Source: Candidatus Coatesbacteria bacterium (GTDB taxonomy: Bacteria; RBG-13-66-14). From it: a stretch of 32,283 nt of DNA. The translations under genes were made by a program, and so were the position numbers. The stretch spans positions 1 through 32,283 of the forward strand of contig WJLX01000047.1 in assembly GCA_014728225.1 (NCBI GenBank), read 5' to 3'. Shown here in pieces: positions 24,439 through 31,318 of this stretch. Each line of letters begins with the position of its first letter. Within the stretch, counting starts at the first letter, position 1. The notes beneath the pieces are model-generated. The model was not told where the DNA came from, ran no database searches, and saw nothing but the letters and a program-made list of their open reading frames with translations.

Positions 24439-24471
24439 AACGGAGCGCGCCGACCGGGCGCGCTCCGTTTT
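24439..24471 (+). terminator. Intrinsic terminator of the subtilase gene
   Basis: AACGGAGCGCGCC (24439-24451) and GGGCGCGCTCCGTT (within 24456-24469) make a 13-bp stem around a GACCG loop, with TTTT at 24468-24471. It starts 23 bp after the stop. Confidence 0.88.
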
Positions 24472-24592
24472 CATCGCCGCAGTGCCGCAGTCTGCAGCGG
24501 GCCTTCTCCCCACAGACGAAACACCCTCCTTTGCAACCCCCTGCAAATAGGGCGGTTAACCGACTAGAAAAGCTCCATCATCCACTCTACCC

Positions 24593-24621
24593 TTGACAAG
24601 TCATCCCACAGCGGGTACTCT
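24593..24621 (+). promoter_or_regulatory. Sigma-70-type promoter of the methionine operon leader
   Basis: A consensus TTGACA (24593-24598) is followed after exactly 17 bp by TACTCT (24616-24621). Transcription should start near 24628, almost 500 nt before the first long gene, leaving an unusually long leader. Confidence 0.65.
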
Positions 24622-24662
24622 TTCTTTACAGATTCTGCCAAACACGCAAACGGATCGTCAAC

Positions 24663-24718
24663 TAGATAAACCAGTCTAGATAAACCAGTCTAGATAAACC
24701 AGTCGAGATGAACCAGTC
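24663..24718 (+). repeat. Four tandem copies of a 14-bp unit in the leader
   Basis: TAGATAAACCAGTC is repeated exactly at 24663-24676, 24677-24690 and 24691-24704. A fourth copy with two changes (GAGATGAACCAGTC) occupies 24705-24718. The changes in the last copy create the ATG of the short leader ORF. The repeats could be a protein-binding array or a slippage product. Confidence 0.9.
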
Positions 24719-24848
24719 CCACCGCCAGCACCATCTCCAGCTCATTACCGGGGCCGTCAGCGCCGAGCGCTGCTGCGTACCGTGTTCGTCGCTGCTGATG
24801 GTCAACTGGATGATGAAGCACCACGGAGGTGGTCGTCGGTCGGGCTAG
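24708..24848 (+). CDS. Candidate leader peptide with clustered Met codons
   Basis: A 46-codon ORF starts at ATG 24708 and ends at TAG 24846-24848. Its C-terminal part reads LLMVNWMMKHHGGGRRSG, with Met codons at 24798-24800, 24810-24812 and 24813-24815. The double Met codon ends 4 nt before the first arm of the attenuator stems, and the stop codon lies 7 nt after the second arm. This placement suits ribosome stalling at Met codons when charged tRNA-Met is scarce. There is no obvious Shine-Dalgarno before 24708, and a start at 24798 (16 codons) is possible. It resembles no leader peptide I know. That it is translated is inferred only from the arrangement. Confidence 0.45.
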   Translation: MNQSHRQHHLQLITGAVSAERCCVPCSSLLMVNWMMKHHGGGRRSG

Positions 24849-24904
24849 GCCCAAGGCAATAACTGGCAGCAAATCCGACGACCGCCCCGCGAGGGCGGTT
24901 TTTT
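24820..24904 (+). promoter_or_regulatory. Attenuator with three mutually exclusive stems and intrinsic terminator
   Basis: Stem 1:2 is ACCAC (24820-24824) with GTGGT (24829-24833). Stem 2:3, the antiterminator, is GGTGGTCGTCGG (24828-24839) with CCGACGACCGCC (24875-24886): 12 pairs including one G-U. Stem 3:4, the terminator, is ACCGCCC (24881-24887) with GGGCGGT (24893-24899), loop CGCGA, followed by TTTTTT (24899-24904). Arm 2 is shared by 1:2 and 2:3, and arm 3 by 2:3 and 3:4, the classical attenuation layout. It lies between a promoter and the MTHFR/MetH genes. A ligand-binding riboswitch of unknown class is the alternative; I see no SAM-I, SAH or cobalamin consensus. Confidence 0.6.
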
Positions 24905-24976
24905 GATGGGGTCGACCGGAACTCACCGGCGAGTGGTGATCCACCATCCGCCCCCGGGGCGGAGAAAGGGAGGTGA

Positions 24977-25141
24977 ATGGTGCGCAAGTCAGACAGATCG
25001 GCGGCTGAACAACTCAACAACTACTGTAGGCTCTACATCAAGGGCAGGTTGGGTCACAGAATGGCCGGAACGGGCTTGCGTCGACCGTCGAGCCGCTCGG
25101 GACACGGGGAGGTCGAGGACGATGCTGGCCGAATCCCTTAG
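24977..25141 (+). CDS. Small ORF with strong ribosome binding site, overlapping the MTHFR-like start
   Basis: A 54-codon ORF starts at ATG 24977 (or the adjacent GTG at 24980) behind a near-perfect GGGAGGTGA (24968-24976). It ends at TAG 25139-25141, 20 bp inside the MTHFR-like gene. The peptide is basic (RKSDRSAAEQLNNYCRLYIK) and matches nothing I recognise. The strong initiation signal suggests it is translated, possibly to couple translation into the next gene. It may also be chance. Confidence 0.35.
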   Translation: MVRKSDRSAAEQLNNYCRLYIKGRLGHRMAGTGLRRPSSRSGHGEVEDDAGRIP

Positions 25142-25958
25142 CCGCGGCGAGGTCTTTCTCATCGAGCTGCTGCCGCCGCGCGGGCTGCGCGTCGGGGCCT
25201 TCCTCGAACGGGCCCGGCGCCTCTGGACGCCCCTGGTCGACGCCTTCAGTCTGGTGGATATGCCGCTGGCCCGCCGGCGGGTGAGCCCCTGGGCGGTGGG
25301 CCGGCTGCTGCGGGACCGGGGGATTGAGGTCCTGGTCCACTTCAGCCGCACTAGCCGCAACCTGCCCCGCCTGGTGGGTGACGCCCTGGGCTGCGGCGCC
25401 CTGGGTCTGGACAACCTGCTGCTGCTCTCCGGCGACGTTCCCGCCGGGGGCGATTTCCCCGACGCCAGCCGGATCGACGACATCGGTCTGGTCGAGGGGC
25501 TGGCCCTGGTCAAGGGCCTGAACGAGCGCTTCACCCTGGGGGCGGTTTTCAGCCCCCACGACGATCGGGAGCTGTTGCGCGCCCGGCGCAAACTGCGCTC
25601 CGGCGCCGACTTCCTGATCTCCCAACCCGTCTTCGAGGCCGCCGACGTTCTCAACCTGGCGGGAATCGTCCCCCTGGACAGGATCGTCGTCTCGGTGGCC
25701 TTCTTCAAGTCTCACAGGCAGGCGGCCGCCTTCGCCGAAGTGCCGGGGATCGAGTTCCCGGCGGACCTGGCGGCGCTGGCGGACGCCGACGACGAAACCG
25801 TGGAGGCCTACACCTTCGCCCGCTGCGCCGAACTGGTGAAACTGCTGCGCGGCAGGGTGCTGGGCTTCTGCATCTCGGGAGTGGTCAAAGATGGTCAACG
25901 TATCGCAGAGCTGGCAGAACTGGCGAAAAACACTCGAATTGGCAGCGTCAGCGGTTAG
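25122..25958 (+). CDS. metF: Methylenetetrahydrofolate reductase-like protein
   Basis: 278 residues, close to the size of MetF-type reductases, which convert 5,10-methylene-THF to 5-methyl-THF. It opens with FLIELLPPRG, the position of the family's E-x-x-PP motif. Then come FSLVDMPLARRRVSPWAVGRLL, LLLLSGDVPAGG (the LRGDPP-like region) and FTLGAVFSPHDD. The last blocks are GADFLISQPVFEAADV, matching the conserved TQ-x-FF region as SQ-x-VF, and VLGFCISGVV near the end. It is diverged from E. coli MetF, so the assignment is by motif order and operon context. ATG at 25122 has GGGGAGG 9 nt upstream. Its end overlaps the next gene by 68 bp. Confidence 0.82.
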   Translation: MLAESLSRGEVFLIELLPPRGLRVGAFLERARRLWTPLVDAFSLVDMPLARRRVSPWAVGRLLRDRGIEVLVHFSRTSRNLPRLVGDALGCGALGLDNLLLLSGDVPAGGDFPDASRIDDIGLVEGLALVKGLNERFTLGAVFSPHDDRELLRARRKLRSGADFLISQPVFEAADVLNLAGIVPLDRIVVSVAFFKSHRQAAAFAEVPGIEFPADLAALADADDETVEAYTFARCAELVKLLRGRVLGFCISGVVKDGQRIAELAELAKNTRIGSVSG

Positions 25959-26529
25959 GATTCCCGCCCGGGCGCTGACGCACCGGCTGGGCTTCAACCC
26001 CGGGCTGGGTGTGCCGCGGCGCTTCGCGGATCTGCTGGAAGACAACGAGCGTCGGGTCCGTGAGGCCGCCCGGCCTCGGGCCGTTTGGCGCAACCTGTTT
26101 CTCGATGCTGATGCGTGGGACGGCGGGTTGCTGCGGCGTCTGGACGAGCGCGGGCGTCGGCGGCTGGGGCGCTGCGAAGTGCTCAGCGTGTTCCTGCTGA
26201 CCCTGGGAGCCGGTGTCGACGAGCTGATCCGGGAGCGGCAGCACAGCGGCGACACCCTGGGAGCTTTCCTCTGTGACGGCATCGCCGCCGAGCTGGCCGA
26301 GTACGCCGTGCGCGAGATCGATCGCCGGCTGCGTTTCCGGGCGGCCGGGGAGCGCTACAGCGGCTCGCGCCGCAGCTCCCCCGGATACCCCGGCTTCCCC
26401 CTCGAGTTGAATCGGGAACTGGTCGAGGTTCTCGACGGCGGGGAATTGGGGGTGGTCTGCGACGGTTCGAGCTACGGCTTCCTGCCGCGCAAGACCGTCG
26501 CCGGCCTGATCGCCTGGCGCCGCAACTGA
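25891..26529 (+). CDS. Stand-alone methionine synthase reactivation-domain-like protein
   Basis: 212 residues. The C-terminal half resembles the SAM-binding activation domain of MetH: DGIAAELAEYAVREIDRRLR, then SGSRRSSPGYPGFPLELNRELVEVL, the counterpart of the R-x-SPGY-x-x-x-P-L-E motif. SSYGFLPRKTVAGLIAW follows, the counterpart of the M-x-P-x-K-S-V-x-G ending. The protein would bind SAM and help return inactive cob(II)alamin to methylcobalamin. The neighbouring MetH lacks this domain, which supports the role. ATG at 25891 (GGGAG 8-9 nt upstream) overlaps the MTHFR-like gene by 68 bp in another frame; a TTG at 25939 is an alternative. No separate reductase (flavodoxin type) is seen here. Confidence 0.78.
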   Translation: MVNVSQSWQNWRKTLELAASAVRIPARALTHRLGFNPGLGVPRRFADLLEDNERRVREAARPRAVWRNLFLDADAWDGGLLRRLDERGRRRLGRCEVLSVFLLTLGAGVDELIRERQHSGDTLGAFLCDGIAAELAEYAVREIDRRLRFRAAGERYSGSRRSSPGYPGFPLELNRELVEVLDGGELGVVCDGSSYGFLPRKTVAGLIAWRRN

Positions 26530-26597
26530 AGCTGGCGCTGGGCTCAGGCGCGTGATATGGTAGCCGTCGTCGGGGGCTCGTCAACCCGCCTGCCACC

Positions 26598-26710
26598 GGC
26601 GGTGTCACGTTTCTTGCAATCCCCCCGGCCCCCGGTTCCCGTCCGCACGGCTCGGTGCCGGGTGGTCCCGCCGCCGCGGGGCAGCGGCAGGCAAGAAACG
26701 CGCCACCGCC
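26598..26710. repeat. Palindromic intergenic element, copy C, the longest
   Basis: CGTTTCTTGC (26608-26617) pairs perfectly with GCAAGAAACG (26691-26700). Beyond 3-nt internal loops the stem continues outward with GGCGGTG (26598-26604) and CACCGCC (26704-26710). The interior is GC-rich and partly self-complementary. It lies between the reactivation-protein and MetH genes, so it is inside the operon transcript. Ends match copies A and B. Confidence 0.72.
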
Positions 26711-26744
26711 TGCTCGATACACCGTTGAACGGGAGTCGCGAAGT

Positions 26745-29078
26745 ATGTTCGAGCTGCGTCAAAGACTCATGCCCGGCAACCGCCCCCTGCTGCTGGACGG
26801 CGCCCTGGGGACGGAGCTGCTGCGGCGCGGCTGGCGGAAAGCGCCCGAGGCGGCGGTCGGGGAGGCGCCGGAGCTGGTGCGCTCCATTCACGCCGACTAC
26901 GTCGCCGCGGGGGCCGAGGTTCTGCTGACGGCCTGCTTCGGCGGAACACCCTGGCGGTTGGAGCGGCAGTCCGTCGGAGCTTGGCGCCGGGTGTTGACCG
27001 ACGCGGTTAACCTGGCGCGGGAGGTGAGGGCGGGTCGCGAGGTCGCCGTCTGCGCCTCCCTGGGACCGACGGGAGAGCTGCCGTTCCCGCTGGGCGAGCG
27101 GCTGAGCGGCTGGTATCGCGACCAGTTTCACCGCGCCGGCGAGGTGTTGTTGGAGGCCGGTGTCGACGGCTTCTTTTTGGAGACTTTCGGCGATCTGGGC
27201 GAGTTGAAGCAGGCGGTGGCGGCGCTGCGGGAACTGGACGGGGAGGTTTTCCTGGCGGCTCTGGTCAGTCCGGCGGACGGGGCGCGGACGCTGACGGGCT
27301 CCCCGCCCGAGGTCGTCGCCCTGACCCTGGGCGAGTTGGGGGTGGATTGCCTGGGTCTGAACTGCGCCCGGGGCCCGGCGGGGTTGCGAGAGCCCCTGCG
27401 CCGCTTGCTGCGGGCGACGGCGCTGCCCGTTGCCGTGGAGCCCAACGCCGGTTTGCCGCGGACTGGCGGCGGCGGGGTGGAGTACGGGCTTGCTCCGGCG
27501 GCCTACGCCGCGGCGACCGTGGAGCTGGTCGAGGCCGGGGCGGCCGTCGTCGGCGGCTGCTGCGGAACCACGCCGCAGCACATCGCCGCCCTGCGGGAGC
27601 TGCTGGAGGGTCGGCGCATCGCTGGGCGCGAGGTCCGACCAGCGTCGGGGATCTGCTCAGCGAACCGCATCGTCGGCTTCGGCGACGGCGCGCTCATCGG
27701 CGAGAAGCTCAATCCGACGGGGCGGCCCAGGCTGCGGCGGGCGTTGCGGGACGGGGAGCTCGACTACCCTCTGAATCTGGCCCGGCGTCAGGTCAACGCC
27801 GGCGCGGCGGCGCTGGACTTCAACCTGGGTCAGGAGAGCGTCGTCGAGCCGGAGTTCGCCGAGCGCCTGCTGCTGGCCCTGGCCTATCAGGTCGGCGCTC
27901 CCGTGGTTATCGACGTCCAGGATCCGGCGCTTGCCGGGCGCCTGCTGGCGGCCTATCCGGGGCGGGCGCTCTACAACTCCAGCCGGGCGCTGCCCGGGGA
28001 GTTGCGCGACAGGGCGGCCCTGGTCCGGCGTCACGGCGGGATGCTCGTCGTGCTGGCCATGGGCGACGAGGTGCCGCCAACGGTCCGGGGTCGCCGGGCC
28101 CTGCTGGGTGGCGCGTTGCGGCTGTTGGAGCAGCTCGGTTTCCCGCCGGAGCGCTGCCTGTTCGATCCCGTGGTCACGGCGGCGGCGACCGGGCAGGGCG
28201 TCCGGCCGACCCTGGAGACCCTGGCCTGGCTGACGCGCCGGGGGCTCTCCAGCATCCTCGGCGTCTCCAACGTCTCCTTCGGCCTGCCCGAACGGGGCGC
28301 CCTGAACGCCGCCCTGGCGTCCCTGGCCCTCGAGGGGGGAGCGAGCGCCCTGATCTGCGATCCGACGGCGGAGGCGCTGCGGGATCAGCGGCGGGCGACA
28401 CTCCGGCTGCTGGGCCGGGAGCGACCGCGGTCCCTGGAGGATTATGCCGACGAACCGGCGGCCGTCCGGTTGCTGCTCGAGGGCCGGGCCGGGGATTTCA
28501 AGAACCTGTTGCAGGGTGGCTCAACGGCCCCCCCCGCCGCCGTCGGCGGGCTGCTGCGGCCGACGATGGAGCGCATCGGCGAGCTCTACGCCGCCGGCCG
28601 CATTCACCTGCCCCAGTTGATCCTGGCGGCCCAGAGCGCCCGGCCGGCGCTGGAGCTGGTCGAGGAATGCGTCTGCGGCGGGGACAAGCGCGGCGTCGTC
28701 GTCTTGGCCACGGTGCGGGGCGACGTCCACGATATCGGCAAGGCGTTGATCAGCGCCGTGGTCGCCGGAGCCGGCTACCGGGTGATCGATCTGGGACGCG
28801 ACGTGCCGACGGCGCGGATCGTCCGGGCCTGCGCGGAGCACGCCCCCTTCGCCCTGGGGTTGTCGGCGATGCTGACCACCACGGCGCCGCGGATCACCGA
28901 GATCGTAGCGGCCCTGCGCCGGGCGGGCCTAACGACGCCGGTAATCGCCGGCGGGGCGACCCTGGACCGGGACAGCGCCCTGGGACTGGGGGCCGACTAC
29001 TACGCCGCCGACGCCGCGGCGCTGCTGGGGATTCTACGTGAGCTGGAAGGTGATGGAGCGGATCGACGGGAAGCGTAG
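26745..29078 (+). CDS. metH: Cobalamin-dependent methionine synthase lacking the C-terminal reactivation domain
   Basis: 777 residues. Domain 1 (about 1-300) is the homocysteine S-methyltransferase, with LLLDGALGTELLRRG and zinc ligands C207 (GLNCARGP), C272 and C273 (VGGCCGTTPQHI). Domain 2 (about 310-570) binds methyl-THF: ALIGEKLNPTG, NAGAAALDFNLG, and VSNVSFGLPERGALNA. Domain 3 (about 590-680) is the B12 cap, and domain 4 (about 645-770) binds cobalamin through D-V-H-D-I-G with H662. The usual SAM-dependent activation domain is absent (E. coli MetH has about 1227 residues); the upstream 212-residue protein probably supplies it. ATG at 26745 has GGGAG 9 nt upstream and matches family N-termini. 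The enzyme methylates homocysteine to methionine in the cytoplasm. Confidence 0.95.
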   Translation: MFELRQRLMPGNRPLLLDGALGTELLRRGWRKAPEAAVGEAPELVRSIHADYVAAGAEVLLTACFGGTPWRLERQSVGAWRRVLTDAVNLAREVRAGREVAVCASLGPTGELPFPLGERLSGWYRDQFHRAGEVLLEAGVDGFFLETFGDLGELKQAVAALRELDGEVFLAALVSPADGARTLTGSPPEVVALTLGELGVDCLGLNCARGPAGLREPLRRLLRATALPVAVEPNAGLPRTGGGGVEYGLAPAAYAAATVELVEAGAAVVGGCCGTTPQHIAALRELLEGRRIAGREVRPASGICSANRIVGFGDGALIGEKLNPTGRPRLRRALRDGELDYPLNLARRQVNAGAAALDFNLGQESVVEPEFAERLLLALAYQVGAPVVIDVQDPALAGRLLAAYPGRALYNSSRALPGELRDRAALVRRHGGMLVVLAMGDEVPPTVRGRRALLGGALRLLEQLGFPPERCLFDPVVTAAATGQGVRPTLETLAWLTRRGLSSILGVSNVSFGLPERGALNAALASLALEGGASALICDPTAEALRDQRRATLRLLGRERPRSLEDYADEPAAVRLLLEGRAGDFKNLLQGGSTAPPAAVGGLLRPTMERIGELYAAGRIHLPQLILAAQSARPALELVEECVCGGDKRGVVVLATVRGDVHDIGKALISAVVAGAGYRVIDLGRDVPTARIVRACAEHAPFALGLSAMLTTTAPRITEIVAALRRAGLTTPVIAGGATLDRDSALGLGADYYAADAAALLGILRELEGDGADRREA

Positions 29079-29160
29079 ATTGACTCCGGGGAGCCTTCAT
29101 CTCCGACGAAACCGGAGAACGGTGCAGGCTCACTGCGGGCGGACTTGTCCACTTCGCCCG

Positions 29161-29195
29161 TAAAGAAAGCCGGGCGGGCTCTTGCCCCGCCCGGC
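29161..29195 (-). terminator. Intrinsic terminator of the serine dehydratase gene
   Basis: On the minus strand a perfect 10-bp stem (29195-29186 with 29178-29169; GCCGGGCGGG/CCCGCCCGGC) with a 7-nt loop is followed by TTTCTTTA (29168-29161). It lies 126 bp after the gene stop. It may also block read-through from metH on the other strand. Confidence 0.75.
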
Positions 29196-29320
29196 AGACC
29201 GGGATCGTACCCGTCCAAGCCGCCGATTCGCCCCCGGCCATCAGTCACGCTCAAGGCGAGGGGGCGGCCACCCAGCCCTCCGCCCGACCGGCACCGCCGC
29301 CGCCGACAACCGGTGCTTGC

Positions 29321-30538
29321 TCACTCCCCATCCTCTTCCACCTCGCGCCAGTGCTTGGCCAGGCCGCCCGTCGAGGTCTCGCGGTAGAGCGGGTTGAGGT
29401 CGCGGCCCGTTTCGACCATGGTGGCGACGACCTCGTCGAGGCTGATGCGGTGGCGGCCGTCGGAGAGGGCGGCGTAGGCGGCGCACTCCACCGCCCGGCC
29501 GGCGCCGACGGCGTTGCGCTCGATGCAGGGGATCTGGACGTAGCCCTTGACCGGATCGCAGGTCAGGCCGAGATGGTGCTCGATGCCCATCTCGGCGGCG
29601 TATTCGGCCTGGTTGGGGCTGCCGCCCATCAGCTGCACCGCCGCGGCGGCGGCCATGGCGCAGGCCGTGCCGATCTCACCCTGGCAGCCGACCTCGGCGC
29701 CGGAGATCGAGCCGCGCTCCTTGACCACGCAGCCGAGGAGACCGGCGGCGGCCAGGGCGCGCCGGACCTTGGCCCGCGACAGCTTGTACTGCCCCAGCAG
29801 ATAGTAGAGAACCGCCGGCACCACGCCGCAGGAGCCGCAGGTCGGCGCGGTGACGATCCGCCCGCCGGCGGCGTTCTCCTCGCTGACCGCCAGGGCGTAG
29901 GCGAAGATCCTGCCCCGGTGCTTGAGCACGCCCGAAGAATGCTGGGCCTTCGTCAGGTAACTGGAGGCCTTGCGCGGAACGCGCAGCTCGCCGGGCAGGA
30001 CGCCCTCGGCCTCGACGCCGCGCTCGATCGACTCCACCATCACCCGCCAGGTCTCATCGAGAAAGTCCTCGATCTGCGCCCCCTCGTGGATGTAAACGTA
30101 CTCCCAGAGGTGGCGGTTCTCCCGCCGACACCAGCGCAGGATGCCGTCCATCGAGTCGTGGGGGTAGACCCGGGCGGCGGGGACGTCCCAGTCCTTGTCG
30201 GTCTTGAGCTGGCCGCCGCCGACGCTGTAGTACAGTTCCTCGGCGATAACAGCGCCCCCGGCGTCCCGGGCCTCGAAGCGCAACGCGTTGGGGTGGCGGG
30301 GCAGAAAGGTCTCCGGCTCCCAGTGCAACTCCAGCCGTCGCCCGGCGAAGAAATCCCCCAGGACCTCACGGGTCAGATGGCCCTTGCCCGTGGCGGCCAG
30401 GGAGCCGTAAAGGGTGACGCGAAAGGCGCAATCCCGCGACACCCGCGCACTGAACTCCTCGGCGGCGCGCCGGGGGCCCATGGTGTGGCTGGACGAGGGT
30501 CCGTAACCGCTGCGGTAGAGCTGTCTGAGTCCTTCCAT
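29321..30538 (-). CDS. sdaA: L-serine dehydratase (iron-sulfur, single chain)
   Basis: 405 residues. This is the 4Fe-4S L-serine ammonia-lyase that turns L-serine into pyruvate and ammonia. The N-terminal beta-type domain has [17 protein letters not shown]. The alpha-type domain has [48 protein letters not shown] and [19 protein letters not shown] with [11 protein letters not shown], which together supply the cluster cysteines. It is somewhat shorter than the 450-460 residues of the E. coli enzymes. ATG at 30538 has GGAG 7 nt upstream and precedes the conserved start; the open frame extends 69 codons further without homology. It is monocistronic, with a terminator downstream. Confidence 0.93.
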   Translation of the reverse strand: MEGLRQLYRSGYGPSSSHTMGPRRAAEEFSARVSRDCAFRVTLYGSLAATGKGHLTREVLGDFFAGRRLELHWEPETFLPRHPNALRFEARDAGGAVIAEELYYSVGGGQLKTDKDWDVPAARVYPHDSMDGILRWCRRENRHLWEYVYIHEGAQIEDFLDETWRVMVESIERGVEAEGVLPGELRVPRKASSYLTKAQHSSGVLKHRGRIFAYALAVSEENAAGGRIVTAPTCGSCGVVPAVLYYLLGQYKLSRAKVRRALAAAGLLGCVVKERGSISGAEVGCQGEIGTACAMAAAAAVQLMGGSPNQAEYAAEMGIEHHLGLTCDPVKGYVQIPCIERNAVGAGRAVECAAYAALSDGRHRISLDEVVATMVETGRDLNPLYRETSTGGLAKHWREVEEDGE

Positions 30539-30760
30539 GGCTTGCTCCGCTGACTGGGGCTCGCGGTCGGGTGGCGATTTCGGCGGTAGTCTACCACAGC
30601 TCCGCCCCGACGGCGGGACCACCGCGACTGTCGGCTTGCTTTTCAAGCCGTTAGCGGACTTGACAGGACTGAACCGACGAGGCCCCCCGGTCGGGGAGCC
30701 TCGCAGGCGAATACGGTTACTTGTCATTCGAGGGCGCCGGCGCATTCCGGACAGAAACGC

Positions 30761-31318
30761 TTACCTCTTCGTGTTTGCTGGCTTTTTTATTTCTTCTATA
30801 ATCTTTGTTCTTATAATGAGAAACTTTTGTGTTCCTAGGGACCCTTGCCAACAAAACCTTATTACAGTTGACAATGATGAATAAGCCATTGTTTTTATAA
30901 TATCTATAACTATTATATTTGTATTAATGAACAATGAGTACATGAACTTCATTGCAATTATTGACCACAAAGACATAACCGTAAGAACTACTAGTATAAC
31001 AGTTTGGTATATATAAATATATGATTTAATGCCACCCTCTTTCTTTTCTGAAAGTTTTCTTATTTCATTGGTCTGTAATATTGATGTTGCATTCGCGAGC
31101 CATGCAAAAGTCATTCCTATTAATAGCCCGAATAGTGGAAATAGTATTGTTCTTGCTACATTAACAATACTGGTTTCAATAAATACTGTTAATAGAAAAC
31201 CTATTAACAGATCATAAATTATCCTATAGTCAAATATCCTATATAAACCTCCGTCATTTTTTTTGAAAAACCAACTCCAGAATGATATGGACTCTTTAAT
31301 ATTATTTGTATTAGCCAT
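30761..31318 (-). CDS. Four-helix membrane protein of the AT-rich cassette
   Basis: 185 residues. Four hydrophobic segments are visible at about 33-54, 57-80, 100-124 and 127-149. A positively charged loop (EIRKLSEKKEGG) lies between the second and third, and the C-terminus is charged (IIEEIKKPANTKR). There is no signal peptide, and I recognise no family. Codon use is extremely AT-rich, unlike every gene from 1 to 30.5 kb. ATG at 31318 overlaps the stop of the upstream gene by 8 nt (31311-31318) and has no good ribosome binding site, so translation is probably coupled. A small multi-pass protein behind a soluble partner is a layout seen in several phage-defence modules, but this is only an analogy. 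Confidence 0.8.
   Translation of the reverse strand: MANTNNIKESISFWSWFFKKNDGGLYRIFDYRIIYDLLIGFLLTVFIETSIVNVARTILFPLFGLLIGMTFAWLANATSILQTNEIRKLSEKKEGGIKSYIYIYQTVILVVLTVMSLWSIIAMKFMYSLFINTNIIVIDIIKTMAYSSLSTVIRFCWQGSLGTQKFLIIRTKIIEEIKKPANTKR

Noticed and set aside
24700-24904. SAM-I, SAH, cobalamin or T-box riboswitch upstream of the methionine genes
   Set aside because: None of the conserved core sequences could be found by eye. The GGTGG segment resembles part of a T-box but pairs without the required bulge.
30660-30690. TTGACA on the plus strand at 30660-30665
   Set aside because: No -10 at 16-18 bp (the position is a run of C), and no plus-strand gene follows.
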